From contig JAISRU010000150.1 in NCBI GenBank assembly GCA_031273515.1, positions 1 through 11,881 on the forward strand: a stretch of 11,881 nucleotides of DNA. The letters are read 5' to 3'. The first letter of the stretch is position 1, and each line of letters begins with the position of its first letter. The stretch is from Bacteroidales bacterium. GTDB lineage: Bacteria; Bacteroidota; Bacteroidia; Bacteroidales; WCHB1-69. The notes beneath the pieces are model-generated. The model saw nothing but the letters and a program-made list of their open reading frames with translations, did no database searches and had not been told where the DNA came from. This document shows positions 1 to 6,252 of this stretch, in pieces. Both the position numbers and the translations under genes were made by a program.

Positions 1-41
1 ACAAGAAGGATAGATACTACCGATAGAAATAAAAAATAATA

Positions 42-620
42 ATGATGAAAAAATATTATATTACTATATTTGTTTTTTCTTTTATTCTGATGACTTGTAC
101 TAATCAATATGATAATGAATTAACAATAATTAATTCCAATTTTCATATAGAAAATGACATTACTAATTTTTGTAATAAAATGACAATACATGATACTGTA
201 TTTATTCTTGCAGATTTATCCGTATGTATGGGGAGAACAAAATATTATAATACTTTAACAAAAACAGGTGATACTATTTACATAGAAACGATGGCAATTG
301 ATAAAACGGAAAACAATAATATTACTATAAATTTCGGAAAAACAATTTATAATACGATAAAGAATGATTCACTGAATTTGGAAGATTTAATTTGTTATAT
401 ACAAAAATACAATGATAGTGTTCAAGACAAACACTACCCTACTTTGCAAATCACTCATAAGCATGATACATTGTATTATAAATTAAATAGCGTCATGGAT
501 ATATTAAGATTTACAAATTATTATATTTCTATAATGAGATTACTTTATCCTAATAGAGAACAAGAATATCCCCCTGAAATGCAATACCCAGGTATCATAA
601 TAATAACAGAAAATATGTAG
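42..620 (+). CDS. Putative lipoprotein, unknown function
   Basis: I do not recognise a family for this 192-residue protein. The N-terminus has two lysines, a hydrophobic stretch (about residues 5-17) and then L-M-T-C with Cys19, which reads as a lipoprotein signal peptide. The product is therefore probably lipid-anchored in the envelope. The rest is rich in Asn, Ile, Thr and Tyr, with no repeats, further membrane spans or catalytic motif that I can see. Two ATG codons are adjacent (42 and 45) and either could be used; upstream sequence is A-rich with no Shine-Dalgarno. Base composition is unusual: a hand count gives 12 G/C in positions 61-120, against 27 of 60 in positions 7321-7380 of the efflux pump gene. 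That suggests a recently acquired or fast-drifting accessory gene. It stands alone on its strand, and the repeats and a terminator follow it. Confidence 0.7.
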   Translation: MMKKYYITIFVFSFILMTCTNQYDNELTIINSNFHIENDITNFCNKMTIHDTVFILADLSVCMGRTKYYNTLTKTGDTIYIETMAIDKTENNNITINFGKTIYNTIKNDSLNLEDLICYIQKYNDSVQDKHYPTLQITHKHDTLYYKLNSVMDILRFTNYYISIMRLLYPNREQEYPPEMQYPGIIIITENM

Positions 621-739
621 TTTTTTCGGTACTATCCCATTGTTACTCATTTTGTAATGTATTGATAATTTGAAATATATAAAATTGTGGTAAATGTGAA
701 AGGAAAACAGAAAATCTTCGAGCTGCTCTTGCTGAATCG

Positions 740-872
740 TTGAATATCCACGTAACGATATATGAATATTCACATGACGACACGTGAGTATTCAGATGTG
801 TAATACGTGAGTATTCAGATGACGATGCGTGAATACTCGTATGAAGATACGTGAGTATTCGTATGAGAGATT
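740..872. repeat. Six iteron-like 22/23-bp direct repeats
   Basis: Six degenerate copies begin at 740, 762, 784, 807, 829 and 851, so the spacings are 22, 22, 23, 22 and 22 bp. The conserved core is gTGArTAttC followed by a second block near ATGacGAt. The period is about two helical turns, so equivalent bases face the same side of the DNA, and 22 is not a multiple of three, which argues against a coding repeat. Units 5 and 6 also contain the inverted pair GAATACTC (831-838) and GAGTATTC (853-860). The array lies between the orphan lipoprotein gene and the convergent phosphotransferase gene. Its function is not known; it could be protein-binding iterons or a minisatellite. Confidence 0.85.
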
Positions 873-880
873 GCAGCGGG

Positions 881-904
881 TAGGGTAATGTACCCTATTT
901 TTGT
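881..904 (+). terminator. Intrinsic terminator of + strand transcript
   Basis: TAGGGTA (881-887) and TACCCTA (891-897) form a perfect 7-bp stem with loop ATG. The stem can be extended by G-U pairs from 878-880 and is followed at once by TTTTTGT. On the + strand this is a standard Rho-independent terminator. On the - strand no T tract follows the stem, so it is oriented to stop transcripts coming from the lipoprotein gene and repeat array. It sits 2 bp from the stop codon of the convergent phosphotransferase gene. Confidence 0.7.
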
Positions 905-905
905 A

Positions 906-2771
906 TCAATATTCCAGATAGGTTTCAAATAATTTTTGTACGTATGCTTTTCCTGTAAAGAGCATGTTTTTCAATTGCGTACTGTCTCCTGTAAAATGTG
1001 TTTCCTGATAATTATTTCGGTTTACAAGATGGGTCAGGCATCCGTGAGGTGTAATCCAGCCAAATCCATGGTTGATTTCAAAATAAGCAAATTCACTGCT
1101 GTACGGATTGAAAATATTTTTTCCCCATGTAAATGATTGCGTATCAAATCCTAATTGTGCCAGAATGGTCTGAGGTAAATCGACCTGAGAAGCTATTGTG
1201 TTACATACTGTTCCTTTATATTCGTCTTTCAATACATTGCCAAACCAAAGCATGGGAATTCGTTGATTTTCTGCCGAAAAATAAGACCTTTCAATGTGGG
1301 ACGGATGATTGTGATCGGCAACAAGAATGAATAAAGTATTATCATACCAGTGTTCTTTTTTAACCTTTTCAAAATATTGTCCTAACCAGTAATCACTATA
1401 TTTGGCTGAATTTAAATAGTTTATTTCTTTGGTATCCCATGTCAATTCCTTGGTGTTTTTGGGCTGATCGTATGGAGAATGCGAACTTAATGTAAAAAGC
1501 ATACTGAAGAAAGGTTCTTCCTGATCTTTTAAATCGTTTCGTTGATATTCAAACATATATTGATCGTGAATACCTAATTTTCCACGTGGAATCTGTTTGC
1601 TTATATTTTTTTCTTCCGTCATTTTGTCGAAATTGATATGTAACAGAAAAGCTCTGATATTGCCGTAATCTAAATTTCCTCCAAAATAAAATGACGAATG
1701 ATATCCCCGTTCGGCTATCTTGTCTATAAAACTCGGCAGAGATTTGTATTTACTGTGATTATCGGTAATATCGTAATTGGGGACAGAAGGAAATCCTCCC
1801 AAAATACTGCAAATGGCTTGTTGAGAACGATGTCCGTTGGCATAAAAATTAGTAAACAAGACCCCTTCTTTGGCTAAAGCATTAAAACAGGGAACTATCT
1901 CATTGCTTCCGCTAAATTGCTCTAATAAATCGGCGCTCCAGCTTTCTAACAGAATCAGAACAAGATTAACATCCTGTCTTTTGAGCAAGACTGTTGTCGT
2001 ATCCTGTATTGTTTTGCGCAGTTCGTTTATTGTTTCGACGGCAGTCTGAGTATCCATAAACCGGAAAGGATTGTTTTTTTCCAAAGAACCAAAATCAGCA
2101 ATATTGAGCGCTATGTTCCAGTGTGGATTTACTGCTGCGTCATTTAGTATATTATGATGCGAAAAATACGAAGCGCTTTGTGTGATAGGAATGGCATTAA
2201 ATCCTCCGCGCATACCCCAGAAACAGCAAAAACCTGTAACGATAAAACATAATGGCGCTTTGATAAACGACTTTTTAACAGAAACAATGGACGGCTTTAA
2301 AACAAAACGATTGTACAGCAAATAAAATCCGCAGATCAGTACTGCAAAATATACGACAGAAAAAATAAGCTGAGATGTTGTTGCCGTTTTAATAATCTCT
2401 TCAGGATGACGCAAATAAGCTAAAGCCTTATAATTTAATTTACTGCGCCATTCCCCATAAACTCCTGTTTCGGCAATGACAATGAAAGAAGTAATTGCAA
2501 GTTCAATCATTGTCGTTGTACGAAGTAAGATTGTAAATATTTTATGTTTAAAACACAGTTGCAATGTATAAAACAGCAATGGAATACTTATCAGATAACA
2601 TGCCGTTGCCAAATCTAAACGCATTGCATGATAAAAAACAGCAAAGATTTCTTTAGCAGGAATAGTTGCTAATAAACTGCTGTATACCAATAAAAATAAA
2701 ATTCGTGTTATGGCAAAAAATAATATCCAGAACAGCAATGTTTTTAAGATAACAATACAATATTGTTTCAC
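906..2771 (-). CDS. LTA synthase family sulfatase-fold phosphotransferase
   Basis: This 621-residue protein has several N-terminal membrane helices (about residues 5-36, 50-73, 86-102, 133-153 and 170-187) and then an extracytoplasmic alkaline-phosphatase/sulfatase-fold domain from about residue 266. Visible active-site elements match the LtaS/OpgB family. They are Glu276 in LLESWS (metal ligand), Ser316 in GHRS where the Thr/Ser nucleophile is expected, His431 in SSHSPY, and Asp486-His487 in VADHNH (metal ligands). Family members move phosphoglycerol or phosphoethanolamine head groups from membrane lipids to envelope polymers or glycans. Bacteroidota are not known to make LTA, so the acceptor here is unknown. 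The start is a GTG (complement of 2769-2771); the next in-frame Met is residue 50, which would remove the first helix. The gene appears monocistronic, with a palindromic candidate operator just upstream. Confidence 0.9.
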   Translation of the reverse strand: MKQYCIVILKTLLFWILFFAITRILFLLVYSSLLATIPAKEIFAVFYHAMRLDLATACYLISIPLLFYTLQLCFKHKIFTILLRTTTMIELAITSFIVIAETGVYGEWRSKLNYKALAYLRHPEEIIKTATTSQLIFSVVYFAVLICGFYLLYNRFVLKPSIVSVKKSFIKAPLCFIVTGFCCFWGMRGGFNAIPITQSASYFSHHNILNDAAVNPHWNIALNIADFGSLEKNNPFRFMDTQTAVETINELRKTIQDTTTVLLKRQDVNLVLILLESWSADLLEQFSGSNEIVPCFNALAKEGVLFTNFYANGHRSQQAICSILGGFPSVPNYDITDNHSKYKSLPSFIDKIAERGYHSSFYFGGNLDYGNIRAFLLHINFDKMTEEKNISKQIPRGKLGIHDQYMFEYQRNDLKDQEEPFFSMLFTLSSHSPYDQPKNTKELTWDTKEINYLNSAKYSDYWLGQYFEKVKKEHWYDNTLFILVADHNHPSHIERSYFSAENQRIPMLWFGNVLKDEYKGTVCNTIASQVDLPQTILAQLGFDTQSFTWGKNIFNPYSSEFAYFEINHGFGWITPHGCLTHLVNRNNYQETHFTGDSTQLKNMLFTGKAYVQKLFETYLEY

Positions 2772-2793
2772 CTGTTTGTTTTATAGTTTAGAG

Positions 2794-2809
2794 AACGGAA
2801 TATTCCGTT
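2794..2809. promoter_or_regulatory. Perfect 16-bp palindrome, candidate operator
   Basis: AACGGAATATTCCGTT is its own reverse complement over all 16 bases. It lies 22 bp upstream of the GTG start of the phosphotransferase gene, where a dimeric regulator would bind near the promoter. I could not pick out a convincing TAnnTTTG box for this gene, so the relation to the transcription start is inferred. Confidence 0.45.
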
Positions 2810-2868
2810 TGATTTCAGATTATCAAAACGTAACAAAAAGCAGATTATTATTTAACAACTTTTCATGC

Positions 2869-2916
2869 GAACAAGTAGACAAGTGAACAAGTGGACGAAT
2901 GGACGAGTAAACAAGG
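2869..2916. repeat. 8-bp tandem repeat, six units
   Basis: Six consecutive octamers run without a gap: gaacaagt, agacaagt, gaacaagt, ggacgaat, ggacgagt, aaacaagg. The consensus is approximately GRACAAGT. The same motif reappears inverted at 3041-3058, as part of the fold-back structure of this intergenic region. No gene is visible here. Confidence 0.8.
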
Positions 2917-3058
2917 GCGCAAAGCGACGATTATTGTCTTGAATTGTGATTTATGTGATTGTTTTTCCTCACCTCCTGCCCCTTCCAATTTGGAGAGGGG
3001 AGATAAAAATCTGTGTGCTAATTTCCTTGTCGCTTTGCGTTCTTGTCCACTTGTTCAC
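2883..3058. repeat. Fold-back inverted repeat in gene-free region
   Basis: Two nested arm pairs are present. The outer pair is 2883-2896 with 3045-3058, 14 of 14 bases complementary. The inner pair is 2912-2928 with 3029-3045, 15 of 17. Inside lies a further hairpin, 2979-3000, where CCCCTTCCAA faces TTGGAGAGGGG. The arrangement resembles an unclassified small repetitive element with no coding capacity. It fills most of the 314-bp space between the two - strand genes, so a read-through transcript of the ATPase gene would carry a long hairpin here. Confidence 0.7.
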
Positions 3059-3080
3059 TGAAAATCACGGTTCAGACAAT
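2923..3080. repeat. Dispersed repeat copy A with inverted ends
   Basis: Positions 2923-2951 match 8898-8926 at 28 of 29 bases. An imperfect inverted copy of the same motif occurs at 3063-3080, ending just before the ATPase stop codon. The second genomic copy (8898-9012) has the same pair of ends closer together. This looks like a MITE- or REP-like family scattered in intergenic DNA. No transposase is visible in the window. Confidence 0.65.
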
Positions 3081-3085
3081 CTTCT

Positions 3086-4366
3086 TCATAGCGCATATAG
3101 CGGAATATTTGTCATCCATGTTTCGTTGTGATAATCTGCAAGTGAAGCACGGATTGCCTGTTCCGGTTTGTATTTCTCGCAGAATAATTTAAAACTTTTA
3201 GCCTTCAGATTTTCTCCCGATTTCACTTCTATTGGAATAATTTTTCCTTCTTCCTGAACGACAAAATCAACTTCCGACGTGCTTCGTTCGTTTGTCCAGT
3301 AACTAATATACCGATTGCTGTTCAGACGCAACTGTTGCATGACATATTGTTCGGCAAGGGCGCCTTTAAATTCCGTAAAAATGGAGTCCCCATCTATGAT
3401 TGTTTTGACGTTAAGTCCTGTCATTGCTCCGAGCAGTCCCACATCGTGCAGAAACAGTTTAAAAGCTGCCGTATCCTGATACGCCGACAAAGGTAAACAA
3501 GGTTTTGTTACCCGAAAACATTTCAGTAACAATCCACAATCGGTCAGCCATTGAATAGCCAATTCAAACTCTTTGGCACGAGCGCCTTCTTTCAGCAATC
3601 CGTATACGAATTTTTTGTTTTCTTTTGCCAATTGTGCAGGAATACTCTGCCATATCATTCGGATACGCGGTACCATTTCGTAAGGCGCATGTTTGGAGAA
3701 ATCGCCCTCGTATGCATTTAGCAGTCGGTTTTGAATACGACGAACAAGTTGCCAATCGCGTGTTTGAGAAAAGGCGTCCACTACTTCCGGCATTCCTCCT
3801 ACATAGAAATAATAACGAAGATATTCCTTTAATTTTTCGGAAAAAATAGAGATTACGCTTTGATTTTTTTCTTCCAAAGCCCTGACTAAACCTGTTTCAT
3901 TGATTGACAGGAGAAATTCGGTAAAGGAAAGCGGACGTAAATCCATGAAATCGACTTTTCCTACAGGAAATGAAATGTGTTTGTGCAGTCCCATTCCCAA
4001 GAGCGAACCGGCGGCAATGAGGTGATATTGCGGCGCTTTTTCGCAAAAATATTTCAATGAAGTAATACCCCGTTCCGCTTCCTGAATTTCGTCGAAGACA
4101 ATAAGCGTATCTTCTGCTGTTATTGTTGTTTGCGAATGAATTTCAAGTACGGAAAGTATTCGTTCGATGTTGAAGTCGGCAGTAAAAATAGTTTTCAGTG
4201 CAGGCGTATCTTCAAAATTGACGTAGACTAATTTGCTATAAGCAGTACGTCCAAATTCCTGTAAGAGCCATGTTTTACCCACCTGACGAGCGCCTCGTAA
4301 TATAAGCGGTTTATGGAATTTGTCTTCTTTCCATTGCATTAAATCGTTTATCAGTGTTCTGTACAT
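3086..4366 (-). CDS. AAA ATPase with DUF4143 nuclease-like C-terminus
   Basis: The product is 426 residues when started at ATG 4366 (N-terminus MYRTL). Walker A is GARQVGKT (about 25-32), Walker B is LIVFDEIQ (about 88-95), and IAAGSLLG follows as the usual sensor-like segment. The C-terminal part has the order expected of a PD-(D/E)XK-like fold in the DUF4143 family: Asp367 in SEVDF, then Glu380 and Lys382 in IPIEVKSG. This family is abundant and often multicopy in Bacteroidota; its cellular role is poorly defined. A longer reading frame begins at 4393, but that ATG falls inside the TATCTTTG promoter box at 4391-4398, so the downstream ATG is the better start. Family members also typically start with this MYR-like segment. 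The gene stands alone between repeat-rich intergenic regions, as expected of an accessory gene. Confidence 0.9.
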   Translation of the reverse strand: MYRTLINDLMQWKEDKFHKPLILRGARQVGKTWLLQEFGRTAYSKLVYVNFEDTPALKTIFTADFNIERILSVLEIHSQTTITAEDTLIVFDEIQEAERGITSLKYFCEKAPQYHLIAAGSLLGMGLHKHISFPVGKVDFMDLRPLSFTEFLLSINETGLVRALEEKNQSVISIFSEKLKEYLRYYFYVGGMPEVVDAFSQTRDWQLVRRIQNRLLNAYEGDFSKHAPYEMVPRIRMIWQSIPAQLAKENKKFVYGLLKEGARAKEFELAIQWLTDCGLLLKCFRVTKPCLPLSAYQDTAAFKLFLHDVGLLGAMTGLNVKTIIDGDSIFTEFKGALAEQYVMQQLRLNSNRYISYWTNERSTSEVDFVVQEEGKIIPIEVKSGENLKAKSFKLFCEKYKPEQAIRASLADYHNETWMTNIPLYAL

Positions 4367-4390
4367 ATTTTCTTCCTGTTTATTTTGACG

Positions 4391-4398
4391 CAAAGATA
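4391..4398 (-). promoter_or_regulatory. Bacteroidota -7 promoter box for ATPase gene
   Basis: The complement of 4391-4398 reads TATCTTTG, a full match to TAnnTTTG. Transcription would start around 4380-4385, leaving a leader of about 15-20 nt before the ATG at 4366. The expected -33 region is only loosely conserved (TGTTTT about 20 bp further upstream). Confidence 0.6.
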
Positions 4399-4704
4399 CA
4401 CTATTTACGCGATAAAACAGTATCTTGAATACATTTTTATCAAGGAAAAAGCAATTAGTCGGATAATTGAAAATTGAGAATGTGGATGATTATTTTCTTC
4501 ACACGTCATTGTGATGAGCAAAGCGAAGAAGCACCCGACGTAACAAGTGAGAACAGAGGCAGCTTGCTGACTATGCCGAACTGCAAGGAGAAATCCCGAA
4601 AGACAATCAACAGTTTAGACAATGGGAGAAGACAGTAATCGTCCGAATGGCATGAATGAAAATTTATTTTTAGTCATGGCGTCTTACATTTCATTATTTT
4701 TTTG
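4399..4704. other. Gene-free stretch with decayed REP-like sequence
   Basis: No convincing gene is present. Positions 4503-4532 (cgtcattgtgatgagc, then aaagcgaagaagca) resemble the common intergenic repeat of form CGTCATTGCGAGGA..CGAAG..GAAGCA, with substitutions. Positions 4553-4577 share acagaggca and tgactatgcc with the interior of the dispersed repeat at 8955-8981. An attgaaaattgagaatg string at 4467-4483 echoes aaattgagaattgagaatg at 8875-8892. These look like worn fragments of repeat families. Confidence 0.5.
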
Positions 4705-4712
4705 TACCTTTG
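4705..4712 (+). promoter_or_regulatory. Promoter -7 box of the efflux operon
   Basis: TACCTTTG after a T run matches TAnnTTTG exactly, and the wider ttttttgTACCTTTGca context is typical of strong Bacteroidota promoters. The predicted start, about 7 bp downstream near 4719, gives a leader of about 200 nt before tolC. A short hairpin (TGAGG 4721-4725 with CCTCA 4734-4738) would lie at the very 5' end of the RNA. No clear -33 TTTG was found. Confidence 0.65.
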
Positions 4713-4746
4713 CACCCGGATGAGGTCATTTAGCCTCACGTACTGA

Positions 4747-4845
4747 ATGAAAAGACAAAATAACAGACAATATTCACTTCTTCTTCTTATTTCGACAGGT
4801 AAAATCGCTTTTTTCCATCAATGGGGAATGGAAAATTCCGATTAA
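4747..4845 (+). CDS. 32-residue leader ORF ahead of efflux operon
   Basis: An ATG at 4747 opens 32 sense codons ending in TAA at 4843-4845, about 28 nt into the predicted transcript and 75 nt before the tolC start. The peptide begins MKRQNNRQYS, then has four consecutive Leu codons (CTT) followed by Ile, and ends with an aromatic, Trp-containing segment AFFHQWGMENSD. It has no resemblance to a mature enzyme. A short basic start and a hydrophobic middle are compatible with a leader peptide that is read by the ribosome or the membrane machinery. Its stop codon forms the left edge of a terminator-like hairpin (4843-4860), the reason I treat it as a possible regulatory ORF. Alternatives are a small membrane peptide or a chance ORF. 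I have no homology evidence. Confidence 0.5.
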   Translation: MKRQNNRQYSLLLLISTGKIAFFHQWGMENSD

Positions 4846-4869
4846 GTAAGCCATTACTTATTTTTACCT
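4797..4869 (+). promoter_or_regulatory. Structured leader RNA, possible three-way junction
   Basis: Three perfect helices can be drawn without overlap. P1 is AGGTAAAA (4797-4804) with TTTTACCT (4862-4869). P2 is TTTTCCAT (4811-4818) with ATGGAAAA (4828-4835), 9-nt loop. P3 is TAAGTAA (4843-4849) with TTACTTA (4854-4860), loop GCCA. The joiners are 6, 7 and 1 nt. P1 would take up most of the T tract that P3 needs to act as a terminator, so the two states could compete. The helices are A/T-rich, so chance pairing is a real possibility. It does not match a riboswitch or ribozyme core that I know. Confidence 0.4.
4843..4865 (+). terminator. Terminator-like hairpin in efflux leader
   Basis: A 7-bp perfect stem TAAGTAA/TTACTTA with loop GCCA is followed directly by TTTTT and then further T-rich blocks. 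It stands 55 nt before the tolC start, inside the leader, so it would act as an attenuator rather than an operon end. The stem holds only one G-C pair and would be weak. Confidence 0.4.
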
Positions 4870-4920
4870 TTTTATCCTTTTTATTTTACATCCTTTAATT
4901 TTAATCTTATATTCTAAAAA

Positions 4921-6240
4921 ATGAACAAATATTTTTTGCTCATAGTGTCGCTTTGTACGACATTATGTCCAGTGGGTACGTATGCCCAAGAAATAGTTCG
5001 ACAAGTCATATCCATCGATGAAATGTTTGCACTTGCCGACCAAAACAGTAAATCGTTACGACCTTATATTACAGGTATAAGCGAAGCGCATGAAGTCGTA
5101 AATGTCGCTAGAAATGCCGTATTGCCGGAGATTGACGTTTCTTTTTCGCTCAGTTATTTGGGCGACGCTTATCTTATCGACAGGGATTTTTCCCACGGAG
5201 TAAATGCGCCGATACCTCACTTTGGGAATAATTTTTCCATAGAAGTATCACAGGTGATTTATGCTGGCGGCGCAATTTCCAACAGTATTGCCATCGCAGG
5301 ACTACAGGAAGAAAATGCTCGGTCGAACTTGGATATGAACCGTAACAAAATTCGTTTTCTGCTCACCGGTTATTATCTTGATTTGTTTAAACAGCAAAAT
5401 CTGCTTCAGGTCTACGAACAAAATACAGAACAAACTCGACAGGTTCTGAAAGATATTCGGGCGAAAGGTAACGAAGGTATTGTCTTGAAAAATGACATTA
5501 CAAGGTATGAATTGTTGCTCTCTGATCTCGAACTTGCCTGTATCCGGATTCAAAACAGACTGACAATCCTCAATAACAACCTGACAACCATGCTGGGATT
5601 GCCAGACAATGTCAAAATAGAACCAGATACAAGTCTACTTTCACAGGTCTTTCAGATTGAACAGGAAAGCTACTGGACTTCTGTTGCCGACCAATATTCG
5701 CCGGAATTAAAACAACTGTCTTTGGCTGTGCAAATCAACCTGCATCAGGAGAAAATCATTAAATCCGAACGACTGCCGAAGATTGTTCTCTTTGCCGGAA
5801 ATTATTTGAACGGACCTGTTACAACAGAAATTCCACCCATCAACAAAAATCTGAATTATTGGTATGCCGGTATCGGATTGAATTATAAATTGTCTTCTTT
5901 ATATACAACCAATAAATCTTCCCATAAAATCCGGTTTACCATTCAACGTACCAAAGAACAATATGATGACGTCAGAGAACAAATCGAACTGTCGGTAAAA
6001 ACAGACTTCATCAGGTATTTGGAAACCTATGAACAACTGATTACTCATCAAAAAAATGTTGAACTTGCCGGTCAAAATTATGACGTGGTCAGCAATCGTT
6101 ACAAAAACGATATGGCGCTGATTACTGATATGCTCGATGCAGGCAACGCCAAACTGTCGGCAGAGGTACAATTAGCCAATGCTCAAATAAATATCATCTT
6201 CCATTATTACAAACTGCTTTATATTTCAGGAACTTTATAA
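4921..6240 (+). CDS. TolC-family outer membrane efflux protein
   Basis: The product is 439 residues with a Sec signal peptide cleaved probably after Ala22 (GTYA|QE). It then shows the two internally related halves of the OEP fold. The first half has a beta-strand segment at about 70-115 (EIDVSFSLSYL to FSIEVSQVIYAGG), then long amphipathic helices with NDITRYELLLSDLEL near 191-205. The second half includes LPKIVLFAGNYL near 285-296 and a second helical pair ending at NAKLSAEVQLANAQINIIFHYYKLLYISG. Length and layout fit trimeric outer-membrane channels that dock onto tripartite pumps. It is the first gene of an operon with the adaptor (12-bp gap) and pump. The start ATG follows an A/T-rich tract without a Shine-Dalgarno sequence, usual for this group. 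Confidence 0.93.
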   Translation: MNKYFLLIVSLCTTLCPVGTYAQEIVRQVISIDEMFALADQNSKSLRPYITGISEAHEVVNVARNAVLPEIDVSFSLSYLGDAYLIDRDFSHGVNAPIPHFGNNFSIEVSQVIYAGGAISNSIAIAGLQEENARSNLDMNRNKIRFLLTGYYLDLFKQQNLLQVYEQNTEQTRQVLKDIRAKGNEGIVLKNDITRYELLLSDLELACIRIQNRLTILNNNLTTMLGLPDNVKIEPDTSLLSQVFQIEQESYWTSVADQYSPELKQLSLAVQINLHQEKIIKSERLPKIVLFAGNYLNGPVTTEIPPINKNLNYWYAGIGLNYKLSSLYTTNKSSHKIRFTIQRTKEQYDDVREQIELSVKTDFIRYLETYEQLITHQKNVELAGQNYDVVSNRYKNDMALITDMLDAGNAKLSAEVQLANAQINIIFHYYKLLYISGTL

Positions 6241-6252
6241 AATCAAATTAAT

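Noticed and set aside
540..773. 77-codon - strand frame
   Set aside because: It overlaps the lipoprotein gene and the first repeat units, has no recognisable domain and no promoter.
683..787. Coding-looking frame ending TENLRAALAESLNI... before a stop
   Set aside because: There is no start codon, only about 34 codons, and it runs into the tandem repeats. It could be a gene remnant but cannot be supported.
2946..3131. 61-codon + strand frame
   Set aside because: It lies across repeat elements and the 3' end of the ATPase gene; the composition follows the repeats, not a protein.
4797..4869. Hammerhead-type ribozyme in the three-way junction
   Set aside because: The junction lacks the CUGAUGA and GAAA core sequences required for hammerhead cleavage.
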